Source of the DNA: Psychrosphaera aestuarii
GTDB taxonomy: Bacteria; Pseudomonadota; Gammaproteobacteria; Enterobacterales; Alteromonadaceae
Length of the DNA stretch: 64,000 nt
Reading direction: 5' to 3'
Assembly: GCF_017948405.1 (NCBI RefSeq)
Contig: NZ_CP072844.1
Location: 1,984,001 to 2,048,000, forward strand
The notes under the pieces are model-generated. The model made no database searches and was not told where the DNA came from. It was given only the letters and a program-made list of their open reading frames with translations. How positions within the stretch are numbered: the first letter of the stretch is position 1; the number at the start of each line of letters is the position of its first letter. This document shows positions 34,268 through 47,538 of the stretch, piece by piece. The position numbers and the translations under genes are program-made.

Positions 34268-37200
34268 TTAGAGCGATTGTTGTACGTCCTTGATAGCTTG
34301 TTTAATTCGCTTAGACGATATAGGAAACTTTGTACCTAGTGATTGAGCAAATAGGGAAACTTTAAACTCTTCAATCATCCAGTAAATATCCTCAACGTCG
34401 CTAGGAATTGGAAACCCTTTCGGTAATTTTTTGACAAGATTGTCGTAGCCTTCATAGATTTTATCCAGTTCTATCTGCGCTTGCCGGTCTTTGACAACAT
34501 CTACCTTAAGCTTTGCCTGTCTTATCTCTAATGCTTTAATATAACGTAGTAAGTCTTCTAATTTATCAACACCGGACTCACTAACAAAATCTTTATAAAT
34601 TAGTGATTCTAAGTGTGCTTTTATATATGCGTTCGCCTGTATCATATCCAGTGACACTTTTCCTTTTAAGCTTTTTGCAATCTGATGACCGACATAAAGT
34701 ATTTTCTCGACTTTTTGCGTTACTTCAAAAACCTTCTCGTTTAACGAAGCCCCCAGTTCTTGTTGCAAGTGGAAAAATTCAGCTTCATTCCTCGGTAAGC
34801 GCCCTGCTACTTCTTTTTCTAATGCAGCTTTTACGCAGTCTTTAATTAAAGCTTCGATTTGACCGAATGGATTAAAGTAAAGGACAAGCTTAGATTTGTT
34901 AGGTAGCTTTTTTTGCAAATGTTTGATTGGCGATGGCAAAGTTTTGATTAACAAAGCTACAACGCCCTTTAGATGCTCATGTTCTGCTTTTTGTTGGTTA
35001 TCTAATAGCTCAACATTTATTTTATTATCGCGAACAACCAGCGCCGGAAAAGCCTTAATCTTAAAGCTAGCCTGCTCTTTTACATAACTAGTTGGTAACT
35101 CACCAAACGTCCAGTCATCAACATCTTTTTGTTCAATATCATCATCAACCGCTTGTTTTAATGTTTCTTTAACTTTGCCTTGCAGCTTATTCTGTAATTC
35201 AAGTAAATCAAAACCTTGCGCAACAATATTTCCTTTGTCGCCTACGACTCTAAAATTCACCTTTAGATAACTATCGATTGAATCCCATTGCCATTGCTCT
35301 TTTTCTATTTTTACACCCGTCATTCTAAATAACGCCAGTGATAATACTTCAACTAACGGCTCATCTATTGATACACTTTTTTCTTCAAACCGTTGTAGTA
35401 CTGCTTTAGCAAAATTAGGGGCTGGGACAAAATTTCGTCGTAATGTCTTTGGTAGTGATTTAATAAGTGCAACAATTAAGTCGTATCGGTATGGCTCTAT
35501 ATTCCAATCAAAGCCTTTATAATGAACTTGGTTTAAAAGTGCCAATGGTATTCTTATTGAAACGCCGTCCGCGTAGTCTTGCCCTGGTTCAAAGTCATAT
35601 TCAATTGGCAACGTTAACGTATCCTGGCGCCAAAAATCAGGAAAGTTTTTAACCGTTGATTCTGAAGATTCTACTAACGCAAAATCCTTAAACTCAGCCA
35701 CCAACAACTCAGAATTATTTACCTTAATCCATTTTAAAAGTGCGGCCCTGTTATTAATGTCAACAGGGAGTCTATCTTTATAAAACTCAACTAACTCAGG
35801 TTCATCTTTTAACACATCACGGCGACGAGTTTTATTTTCTATCTCTTTGATGCTTTCAATTAACGCTTGGTTTTTAGACAGGAATGATGTTTGACTTCCT
35901 AACTCACCATAAACTAATGCGTTTTGTATAAAGATATGCTGGCTTTGCTCTACATCAATCTTAGAAAAGTTAACTCGCTTTCGAGCGACTATTATTAACC
36001 CAAATAAAGTTTGTGTTTCATAGGCCATTACGGCCCCTTGCTTTTTATCCCAATAAGGCTCCGCATAACTTCTTGATACTAAATGTTGTGCAAGCGGTGA
36101 TATCCAGTCAGAATCAATTTTGGCTGCGTACCTAGCGTAAAGCTTTGATGTTTCTACTAGTTCCGCAGCCATTACCCATTTAGGTGTATTTTTAAAAAGG
36201 TTTGAACCCGGAAATATATGAAAATTGCTATTTCTCGCGCCTTGGTATCCTAACGCTTTTGGCTTTTTGTCGCCTGACTTCTTATCTTCTCTAACAATTT
36301 TTTGGCCAATATGACTTAGCAAACCTGACAATATAGCTATATGAATTTCTTGATAATTTCTATCAACTGTTGGATTGTCAATAAACTCTTCGGCGAGTTC
36401 TTGTGTGTTAGATTTCGACATTTTTACGTTTGTCTTAATTCCGAGTTCGGCAAGCGTTGATTCAATTTGAAACACTAAATCTTGCCATTCACGAACTCGC
36501 AAATAACTAATAAATTCAGTTTTACAGCGCTTTCTAAACTGTGACCGCGATTCATTATTTTGCTGGGCTATTAAGTAATCCCATAAATTTAAAAATGAAA
36601 TAAAGTCTGAATCTTTGTCTTTAAATCTCGCATGACTTTCATCTGATTTTTGTTTGAACTCTGATGGTCTCTCTCTGGGATCTTGAATACTTAACGCTGT
36701 GGCGATAATAACCACCTCATGCAGAACGTTGGTAGATTGGGACGAAAGTACCATTGTCGCTAAACGTGGATCGAGAGGCACTCGACTTAATTGATGTCCA
36801 ATTTTTGTTAATTGACTAATGGACTGATTACGACTTTTATTACGTGAGCGTTTCGCTAACTTATTTTTAGACTGTGATATTGCACCTAGCTCTTCTAACA
36901 AGCGCATACCATCGGAGATAAAGCGGCTATCAGGCTTTTGTATAAATGGGAAAGATTCAATTTCGCCCAAATCTAAAGATAACATTTGTAAAATGACAGA
37001 CGCTAAATTTGTACGAAGTATTTCTGGGGCTGTAAATTCCGGACGAGAATTAAAATCTTCCTCGCTATAGAGTCTTATACAAATTCCAGGCTCTGTACGT
37101 CCACAACGGCCCTTTCTTTGGTTTGCACTGGCTTGTGATATGGGCTCTATAGGCAAACGTTGTACTTTTGTCTTGTAGCTATAACGAGAAATTCTAGCCG

Positions 37201-38302
37201 TACCTGTATCAATTACATATTTAATACCAGGTACGGTTAATGACGTTTCGGCAACGTTAGTCGCTAACACTATACGTCGCTGGGAATGTTGAGCAAATAT
37301 ACGGTTTTGTTCTGCTGCAGAAAGCCTAGCAAATAAAGGAAGCACTTCGGTATTACGGAATTTACGCTTAACGAGAGCATCTGCTGTATCGCGAATTTCA
37401 CGCTCACCATTCATGAATAGTAAGATGTCTCCAGGCTCTTCATGATCTAGTTCCTCAATTGCGGCAAAAATACCATTTATTTGGTCACTGTCTTGGTATT
37501 GCTCTGCTACAACATTGTCTATTGAGACGTCTTCAAGAGGCCGGTATCTGACCTCAACGGGATATGTACGCCCACTTACCGATATAATTGGCGCATCAAA
37601 AAAGTGTTTACTAAAGCTTTCTGGATCTATTGTTGCGGAAGTAATAATAACTTTTAGGTCTGGTCGTTTAGGTAACAACTCTTTCAGTAAACCTAAAATA
37701 AAATCGATGTTTAAGCTTCGTTCATGCGCTTCATCTATGATCAAGGTATCATATTGATTAAGGTATCTATCATGCTGAAGTTCAGCAAGCAAAACACCAT
37801 CCGTCATTAACTTAATATAGCTATGTTCTGAAACTTGGTCATTGAATCTAACTTTATAACCAACGGCTTGACCAAGTTCACTTTGTAATTCCTCAGACAA
37901 GCGATTAGCTACACTGCGAGCGGCCAATCGTCTTGGTTGAGTGTGCCCGATTTTAGCTTCAATACCTCTTCCTAGTTCTAAGCACATTTTAGGTATCTGA
38001 GTCGTTTTACCTGAACCAGTTTCACCAGCAATAATAACAACTTGATTAGATTCAATTGCGTCTTTAATTTCTTGTTGTTTTTGACTTACAGGTAGTAGCT
38101 CTGGATATTCAATTGCTGGTTTATTCGCAATTTTTTTGGCTTTTAAGGCTTTGGACTTTTCAGCGGCTAATTCAATTGACGACAATAGTTTAGCACGTTT
38201 ATTTTCATCGCTAATTTTAGTTAACGATCGAAGCCGAGACTTCAATTTAAAGAAGTCTTGACGTAAAACACCGTCGATAATTGAGTAATTGATTGATTGC
38301 AC
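34268..38302 (-). CDS. hrpA: ATP-dependent RNA helicase HrpA
   Basis: HrpA is a DEAH-box RNA helicase that rescues stalled or collided ribosomes in E. coli. The 1,344-residue protein (E. coli about 1,300) has Walker A GETGSGKTT near residue 90, DEAH box IIDEAHERSLN, motif III SATID, VATNVAETSLTVPGI and motif VI QRKGRCGRTEPG, then the HA2/OB region and a long C-terminal DUF3418 domain. It is monocistronic and shares a terminator with the barrel gene. Confidence 0.96.
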   Translation of the reverse strand: MQSINYSIIDGVLRQDFFKLKSRLRSLTKISDENKRAKLLSSIELAAEKSKALKAKKIANKPAIEYPELLPVSQKQQEIKDAIESNQVVIIAGETGSGKTTQIPKMCLELGRGIEAKIGHTQPRRLAARSVANRLSEELQSELGQAVGYKVRFNDQVSEHSYIKLMTDGVLLAELQHDRYLNQYDTLIIDEAHERSLNIDFILGLLKELLPKRPDLKVIITSATIDPESFSKHFFDAPIISVSGRTYPVEVRYRPLEDVSIDNVVAEQYQDSDQINGIFAAIEELDHEEPGDILLFMNGEREIRDTADALVKRKFRNTEVLPLFARLSAAEQNRIFAQHSQRRIVLATNVAETSLTVPGIKYVIDTGTARISRYSYKTKVQRLPIEPISQASANQRKGRCGRTEPGICIRLYSEEDFNSRPEFTAPEILRTNLASVILQMLSLDLGEIESFPFIQKPDSRFISDGMRLLEELGAISQSKNKLAKRSRNKSRNQSISQLTKIGHQLSRVPLDPRLATMVLSSQSTNVLHEVVIIATALSIQDPRERPSEFKQKSDESHARFKDKDSDFISFLNLWDYLIAQQNNESRSQFRKRCKTEFISYLRVREWQDLVFQIESTLAELGIKTNVKMSKSNTQELAEEFIDNPTVDRNYQEIHIAILSGLLSHIGQKIVREDKKSGDKKPKALGYQGARNSNFHIFPGSNLFKNTPKWVMAAELVETSKLYARYAAKIDSDWISPLAQHLVSRSYAEPYWDKKQGAVMAYETQTLFGLIIVARKRVNFSKIDVEQSQHIFIQNALVYGELGSQTSFLSKNQALIESIKEIENKTRRRDVLKDEPELVEFYKDRLPVDINNRAALLKWIKVNNSELLVAEFKDFALVESSESTVKNFPDFWRQDTLTLPIEYDFEPGQDYADGVSIRIPLALLNQVHYKGFDWNIEPYRYDLIVALIKSLPKTLRRNFVPAPNFAKAVLQRFEEKSVSIDEPLVEVLSLALFRMTGVKIEKEQWQWDSIDSYLKVNFRVVGDKGNIVAQGFDLLELQNKLQGKVKETLKQAVDDDIEQKDVDDWTFGELPTSYVKEQASFKIKAFPALVVRDNKINVELLDNQQKAEHEHLKGVVALLIKTLPSPIKHLQKKLPNKSKLVLYFNPFGQIEALIKDCVKAALEKEVAGRLPRNEAEFFHLQQELGASLNEKVFEVTQKVEKILYVGHQIAKSLKGKVSLDMIQANAYIKAHLESLIYKDFVSESGVDKLEDLLRYIKALEIRQAKLKVDVVKDRQAQIELDKIYEGYDNLVKKLPKGFPIPSDVEDIYWMIEEFKVSLFAQSLGTKFPISSKRIKQAIKDVQQSL

Positions 38303-38444
38303 TACGAGCCTAAAATATCTAAATTTACAAATGTTAGTGAGATTCTAACATTGATATTGGCTCGCAAAAAGCAATAAGAGTGGCAGTCTCAAAGGCTTAT
38401 GCTAAGTCGTTAAACATTACTCTGCCCTATAACGTTGTGTAGGG

Positions 38445-38876
38445 CTATACGAAATGTGAGCCTTTTTCATATATCGAATGTAAATGTTTATCTAATGCAC
38501 TTAGTACTAGAGTCCGCGTTAAGCTTCCTACTAAATGGCCATCGTCATCTACAACAGGGTACACTCTTGGTTTGGAGACTAGCATATCCTCAGCGACAGC
38601 TAGAATACTGTCATAAGGCTTAACTAACATTGTTTCAGTAGACATTACCTCTGACACACACTTTGATGCTTCGCCACTGTGATATGTAGAAGATAACATA
38701 GCTTTTAAACAATCTTGTTCCGATAAAAAACCGATAACTCGCTTTTCATCATTAACAACTGCACCACCAGAGCTTTTTGATTCCAGCAGTTTTTCTACTG
38801 CTTCAACCACCGTTTCGGTGCCTTTAAAGTGTATAGGACGACTATTCATGTGATCTTTAACTTTAACTGATTCCAT
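38445..38876 (-). CDS. CBS-pair protein
   Basis: A 143-residue protein made of two CBS motifs: one from about residue 8 (VKDHMNSRPIHFKGTETVVEAVEKL, in part) and one from about 75 (VSEVMSTETMLVKPYDSILAVAEDML). CBS pairs bind adenine nucleotides and regulate partner proteins. There is no fused catalytic domain, so its partner is unknown. It is divergent from the LysE-type exporter gene. Confidence 0.85.
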   Translation of the reverse strand: MESVKVKDHMNSRPIHFKGTETVVEAVEKLLESKSSGGAVVNDEKRVIGFLSEQDCLKAMLSSTYHSGEASKCVSEVMSTETMLVKPYDSILAVAEDMLVSKPRVYPVVDDDGHLVGSLTRTLVLSALDKHLHSIYEKGSHFV

Positions 38877-39118
38877 ATTAAACCCTTATTTTATGTTGCT
38901 TCTATAATGCTAGAACTTTTTCTGAAAATTGCCTTGTTTTTCTGATACTTTTACGAAAATTTAGTCTCGCAAAGCAGTTAGTAAGATTTTTGCCATTGTT
39001 AGTGATCGACATTTCCAGAAATCGTTATTTGAAAGTCAATTAATTGTTAAAACTAAGTTAAACATATCTATATAACCTTTAAGAACTATGGGAAAATGAA
39101 AACTGAAACGGAGTAAAA

Positions 39119-39793
39119 ATGAATATTGTAGATTGGTTTTCTTTGGCGATTGTTTGCTTGTTAGGTGCTGCGACCCCCGGCCCGAGCCTAGCAATAATTT
39201 TAGGACATACTTTTACAAGCAATAAAACGGCTGGTCGCTGCGCTAGTGTTGCGCATGCGTTTGCTATTTTATTGTATGCGTTTGCTACTGTTTTTGGATT
39301 GGCTAAACTTTTTAACGAATTTCCGATAGTAGCTACTTCAATTGTATACGCTGGGGCAGCTTACTTGTTATATTTAGCGGTGAACATATTGAAGGCCGCA
39401 AGTACGTTAACTACAGATGAAATAGCGACTTTAAACACCAAGGTTTTAGACAATAATGTTCAAGCAACCGTCGAAAACGAGGTTAGTCTTAATACTTATG
39501 TAAAAGCTAGTCGAGAGGCTTTTCTAATCGGTTTTTTAAACCCTAAATTAGCGTTTTTCTTTCTCGCGTTGTTTTCTCAGTTTGTACCAGTGGATGCGGT
39601 TGGTCTAGATTTAGCTCTGATTTTATTAGGTACAGTGTTTTTTATTGATATGCTCTGGTACTTATTGGTGGTGGAACTGGCCGATAGAAGCCGAAGTAAA
39701 CTATCTGTGAACAATAAAACTAAAGTTATATTGCTCCGTACACAAGCAATCATTTTCTTATTAATAGCCGTCAATAGTATTTTTTGGCGTTAA
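39119..39793 (+). CDS. LysE/RhtB-family exporter
   Basis: A 224-residue inner-membrane protein with about six transmembrane helices and the family signature LLGAATPGPSLAIIL at residues about 14-28. The middle loop is polar (residues 95-130), then GFLNPKLAFFFLALFSQFV, also diagnostic of the family. These proteins export amino acids or their analogues; the substrate cannot be told. A GGAG site lies eight bases before the ATG. It is 17 bases upstream of sbcB and probably in the same transcript. Confidence 0.88.
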   Translation: MNIVDWFSLAIVCLLGAATPGPSLAIILGHTFTSNKTAGRCASVAHAFAILLYAFATVFGLAKLFNEFPIVATSIVYAGAAYLLYLAVNILKAASTLTTDEIATLNTKVLDNNVQATVENEVSLNTYVKASREAFLIGFLNPKLAFFFLALFSQFVPVDAVGLDLALILLGTVFFIDMLWYLLVVELADRSRSKLSVNNKTKVILLRTQAIIFLLIAVNSIFWR

Positions 39794-39810
39794 GTATTCA
39801 ACAGGTGATT

Positions 39811-41244
39811 ATGTCTCATTCTCAACCCTCTATATATTGGTATGACTTTGAATCATGGGGAACTAGTCCTAAAAAAGATAAACCAAGCCAATTTGCTGGT
39901 GTCCGCACAGATTTAGACCTTAATATAATTGGTGAACCATTAGTAGAGTATTGTCAGATTCCAAATGACTATTTACCTCATCCAGAGGCTGCTTTAATTA
40001 CAGGTATAACGCCACAAAAAACGTTACAAAAAGGTTTAATTGAGCCCGAATTTTTTAAACTTATTCATACTGAAATAGCTAAACCTAATACAACTTGTAT
40101 TGGATATAACAATGTCCGCTTTGACGATGAAATGATCAGGTACGGCTTATATCGAAACTTTTATGATCCCTATGCCTACAGTTGGCAAAATAATAACTCG
40201 CGCTGGGATATTCTTGATATGGTTCGGGCATGTTATGCGTTAAGGCCAGATGGTATTAATTGGCCTGTAGACGCTGAAGGTAAACCAAGCTTTCGCCTAG
40301 AACTTTTGACAAAGGCAAATAACATTGAGCACGGTGCTGCGCATGATGCCCTTTCAGATGTTATTGCTACTATTGAACTTGCTAAGCTGATAAAGAATAA
40401 GCAACCTAAACTATACAACTTTCTATTTGAACACAGAGATAAAAATAAACTCAGTGAGCTTATAGATATTTATAGTTTAACTCCGCTTGTTCATACATCA
40501 GGCATGTTTTCGGCTTGGCAAGGTTGCACAACTTGGATAGCACCTATTGGTTTTCATCCTAAAAATAAAAATTCAATTATCGTTTATGACCTAACTAAAG
40601 ATCCTACTCCATTAATAGGATTAGGCCCTGAAGCTCTCGCAACAAAGATGTATACCAAAACGGTCGATCTGAATGGTGAGGAGCGGATCGGACTAAAAAC
40701 AGTTCAATTAAATAAATGTCCTGTTTTAGCCCCGGCAAAAACACTTCTTCCCGAAAATGCTGAAAGACTTGGCATAGACAGGGAAGCCTGTTTAAAAAAT
40801 CTTGCTACATTAAAAGCCAACCCTGAGCTTTTAATCGCCCTTAATGATGTATTTACGTTCGAAAAAGAATACGAGGTCGAGAGTAACCCCGAATATCGTT
40901 TATATGAAGGTTTTACGTCTACAGCGGACCAACACCAGAAAAAAACAATTCATCAACACGCAATTGAAGATCAATGGAAGCTTGATGTGAGTTTTGAAGA
41001 CCCAAAATTGAATCAGCTATGGCGCTTATATAAAGCTCGATACTTTACTTCTATGCTATCTCAAACAGAAGCAAATTGGTGGCAACAATATCGAACAGAT
41101 AAACTTATGCATGGCGTTGATAAGCCTAATCTAACAATGGATGAATTCCAGATGGCTCTTGAATCTTGTGCAGTGAAACAAGATGGAAATGAAAAGAATA
41201 TGGCAATTTTGAAAGAGTTGTACTTGTACGTCCAGTCTATATAG
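39811..41244 (+). CDS. sbcB: Exodeoxyribonuclease I
   Basis: SbcB/ExoI degrades single-stranded DNA 3' to 5' in recombination and mismatch repair and binds the SSB tail. The 477-residue protein (E. coli 475) starts MSHSQPSIYWYDFESWG with the DEDD acidic residues in YWYDFESWG, GYNNVRFDDEMIRYGLYRNFYDPY and HGAAHDALSDVIAT. It also has the SH3-like and C-terminal helical regions of ExoI. The ATG at 39811 is chosen from family length and an AGGTGA site. A strong terminator follows, shared with the rRNA operon. Confidence 0.95.
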   Translation: MSHSQPSIYWYDFESWGTSPKKDKPSQFAGVRTDLDLNIIGEPLVEYCQIPNDYLPHPEAALITGITPQKTLQKGLIEPEFFKLIHTEIAKPNTTCIGYNNVRFDDEMIRYGLYRNFYDPYAYSWQNNNSRWDILDMVRACYALRPDGINWPVDAEGKPSFRLELLTKANNIEHGAAHDALSDVIATIELAKLIKNKQPKLYNFLFEHRDKNKLSELIDIYSLTPLVHTSGMFSAWQGCTTWIAPIGFHPKNKNSIIVYDLTKDPTPLIGLGPEALATKMYTKTVDLNGEERIGLKTVQLNKCPVLAPAKTLLPENAERLGIDREACLKNLATLKANPELLIALNDVFTFEKEYEVESNPEYRLYEGFTSTADQHQKKTIHQHAIEDQWKLDVSFEDPKLNQLWRLYKARYFTSMLSQTEANWWQQYRTDKLMHGVDKPNLTMDEFQMALESCAVKQDGNEKNMAILKELYLYVQSI

Positions 41245-41326
41245 TTACCTTGGAAGGTTTTAGGGCGCTATAATGATTGAAGCGTATTCATGAGAAAAAG
41301 TATTACCAATAACGTCCCTTAAAAGC

Positions 41327-41356
41327 AAAAAGCCCGCACAAGTGCGGGCTTTTTTA
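41327..41356. terminator. Bidirectional terminator between sbcB and the rRNA operon
   Basis: AAAAGCCCGCAC, a two-base loop and GTGCGGGCTTTTTT form a GC-rich stem with A- and T-runs. It lies past the sbcB stop and right after the last 5S gene, so it ends both transcripts. Confidence 0.9.
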
Positions 41357-41360
41357 TGGG

Positions 41361-41478
41361 GACTTGACAGTGAGCTACTCTCGCATAGCAAATGCTACAC
41401 TACCATCGCCGCAGTTGCGTTTCACTTCTGAGTTCGAAATGGAGTCAGGTGGTACCACAACGCTATTGCCATCAAGTA
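41361..41478 (-). rRNA. rrf: 5S ribosomal RNA, distal copy
   Basis: About 117 bases with the whole 5S pattern on the minus strand (CCACCTGACTCCAT, CGAACTCAGAAGTGAAACG, GATGGTAGTGT, GAGAGTAG). It differs from the proximal copy mainly in helix I (ACTTGATGG pairing with CTGTCAAGT instead of GCCTGGTGG with CCGCCAGGC) and in one compensated internal pair. The ends are estimated from helix I. Confidence 0.92.
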
Positions 41479-41482
41479 TAAA

Positions 41483-41549
41483 TTGTTTTGCTCGGGCTAA
41501 GGCTTAAATAAGAGCAAAATAAAACCCCTCGCACATGGTGCAAGGGGTT
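41483..41549 (-). terminator. Hairpins in the spacer between the two 5S genes
   Basis: Two stems lie here. AACCCCT-GCAC (41523-41534) pairs with 41538-41549 and is followed on the minus strand by TTTTATTTTG, so it looks like a weak terminator. Further along TTTTGCTC / GAGCAAAA (41485-41518) encloses a loop and could be an RNase III-type processing stem. Either could set the ratio or maturation of the distal 5S. Confidence 0.5.
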
Positions 41550-41557
41550 AGTATGGG

Positions 41558-41675
41558 AGCCTGGCGGTGAGCTACTCTCGCATAGCAAATGCTACACTAC
41601 CATCGCCGCAGCTGCGTTTCACTTCTGAGTTCGAAATGGAGTCAGGTGGTTCCACAGCGCTATTGCCACCAGGCA
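41558..41675 (-). rRNA. rrf: 5S ribosomal RNA, proximal copy
   Basis: About 117 bases on the minus strand, starting near TGCCTGGTGG and ending near CCGCCAGGC, with the conserved 5S core shared with the distal copy. It follows the 23S gene by about 160 bases. The ends are placed from helix I pairing. Confidence 0.94.
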
Positions 41676-41837
41676 AAGCTGTTACATACAGGGATGTATT
41701 TATGTCGCGTAGCCATGGATGGCTTGGAGCGACTAGTTAATACACCAATGTACTAAAATTTGTCTTAACAATCAGAAAGCTGGATATTCAACCAAAATAA
41801 TTTTGAGTCTCTGTAGGAGAACACTTAAGCGTTGTAT

Positions 41838-44716
<2,879 letters not shown>

Positions 44717-45017
44717 ATACAACCTTAAATGCTCTCGCAAATTCAGTCGCAGTTTATGTGTCATATTTATTGGTTACTTGGTTTGTATAAGACCAAGAAC
44801 CTGACATAAATAACGCTTGAGTTTTCTCTTACAGTGATAATCAAAATTATTTTTTTAGTTGTTGAATAACAAATAAATAAACAATAATGTTTACCTTATT
44901 TTTTTATCAGCTTTCCAAATTGTTAAAGAGCATGAGTTTATAAAAAACTCTAAACGATGCACACTCACTACAATGTGTATGGTTTAGGGTTTTGAATCGA
45001 GAAACTGAGTGTCAGTA
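44717..45017 (-). promoter_or_regulatory. 23S leader spacer with boxA antitermination site
   Basis: This 301-base spacer between tRNA-Ala and 23S holds no gene. On the minus strand CTCTTTAACAATTTGGAAAG (boxA at about 44927-44942) matches the boxA found in the E. coli 16S-23S spacer, where the NusB-S10 antitermination complex assembles. The part next to 23S forms one arm of the processing stalk. Confidence 0.8.
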
Positions 45018-45093
45018 TGGTGGAGCTACGCGGGATCGAACCGCGGACCTCTTGAATGCAAATCAAGCGCTCTCCCAGCTGAGCTATAGCCCC
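45018..45093 (-). tRNA. tRNA-Ala (anticodon TGC)
   Basis: 76 bases with encoded CCA. The acceptor stem GGGGCTA pairs with TAGCTCC, the D arm is AGCTCAGCTGGGAGAGC, the anticodon loop TTTGCAT (anticodon at 45058-45060) and the T arm GCGGTTCGATCCCGC. It lies in the 16S-23S spacer. Confidence 0.97.
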
Positions 45094-45137
45094 ATACTGA
45101 AGTCACGTCATTAAAACGTTGGTCCAAATCGAAGATT

Positions 45138-45214
<77 letters not shown>

Positions 45215-45322
45215 ATCGTTTATGCTACAAACTCTCGAATGCAGCTAACAGCTTGCAGCTTTCTCGCTCATTATTCGTAATTAATTATTTGTGTGAACAC
45301 TCTGAAGGTGTAACTTCGTTTA

Positions 45323-46857
<1,535 letters not shown>

Positions 46858-47070
46858 AAGTTTAATCGCTACCCATTGAATTCTGTTCAAATAAATTTCG
46901 TTCAGACACTCAATTGATAGTTACAAGTACTAAGCTGCCTTCCGAAGAAGAACCTTAGTGTGTTTTGTTACTACTCATCGGAGTGCCCACACAAATAATT
47001 AATTACAAATTGTTAAAGAACGTTCAGAGCCTTTCTGCTCTTGGTCGAGACCTTGTCTCAACCGGGATGC
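46858..47070 (-). promoter_or_regulatory. rRNA operon leader with boxA
   Basis: The region between promoter P2 and 16S. On the minus strand TTCTTTAACAATTTG (boxA at about 47006-47020) matches the leader antitermination boxA. The rest supplies one arm of the 16S processing stem. There is no open frame of interest. Confidence 0.78.
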
Positions 47071-47072
47071 GC

Positions 47073-47150
47073 ATTCTACACTTCCCTAATTTGTTGTCAA
47101 CGTTTTTATCAAATCTTTTTCGTTTTTTTGAAGAAGTTTTCTAAACCGTT
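47073..47150 (-). promoter_or_regulatory. rRNA operon promoter P2 with UP element
   Basis: On the minus strand TTGACA (47095-47100), a 16-base spacer and TAGAAT (47073-47078) are followed by the GC-rich discriminator GCGCATCCC, typical of stringently controlled rRNA promoters. The upstream 50 bases are A/T tracts, suited to act as an UP element for the alpha subunit. Confidence 0.85.
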
Positions 47151-47219
47151 TTGAGTCAAATCAAACCACCTTTACTTAACGTTTCAAGCCGTTTGATGTC
47201 TCCCTGACAACGAGGACGC

Positions 47220-47247
47220 ATTTTAGGGAGTTTTAGAAATAGCGCAA
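47220..47247 (-). promoter_or_regulatory. rRNA operon promoter P1
   Basis: On the minus strand TTGCGC (47242-47247), a 16-base spacer and TAAAAT (47220-47225) with a GC-rich discriminator GCGTCC lie 147 bases upstream of P2. Tandem P1-P2 arrangement is as in E. coli rrn operons. Confidence 0.72.
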
Positions 47248-47538
47248 GCACTAATTGCAAATATTTCGCTAAAAAGCGCTCGAATGATTAAGTATTGTAC
47301 AAAACGTTTATTAAGCAAACCATTTTTACTTTTTTTTCGCTACAAACCATTTAACGTAGGCTAGTAAAGGCAACTAGGTTAGTTATACAGCTAACTAAAT
47401 ACCAAGCTAATTGCCATTTATCTTAATAGCGGAGTCTTTAGAAACGAAAAACAACACCTAATAAGGATATCCCCTACTGAACACCATCCAATTGCTTACA
47501 AATTAGCTATTCAAACTTACTGTATAGCGGTTAAAAGG
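47248..47538. other. Gene-free stretch between rRNA promoter P1 and mmsB
   Basis: About 290 AT-rich bases with no open frame or hairpin terminator that I can support. The half close to P1 may hold Fis-type activator sites, which are degenerate and cannot be assigned by eye. mmsB, on the same strand as the rRNA operon, ends at 47539 without an obvious T-run terminator. Confidence 0.4.

Noticed and set aside
34204..34845. Possible extra gene on the plus strand opposite the hrpA 3' end
   Set aside because: The frame at 34603-34845 is antisense to hrpA and lacks any conserved motif.
38424..38445. GCCCTA/TAGGGC hairpin after the CBS gene as a terminator
   Set aside because: It has a 10-base loop, touches the stop codon and has no T-run; support is too weak for a feature.
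38435..38623. Plus-strand frame antisense to the CBS-protein gene
   Set aside because: It is the shadow of the CBS gene and has no ribosome site or recognisable product.
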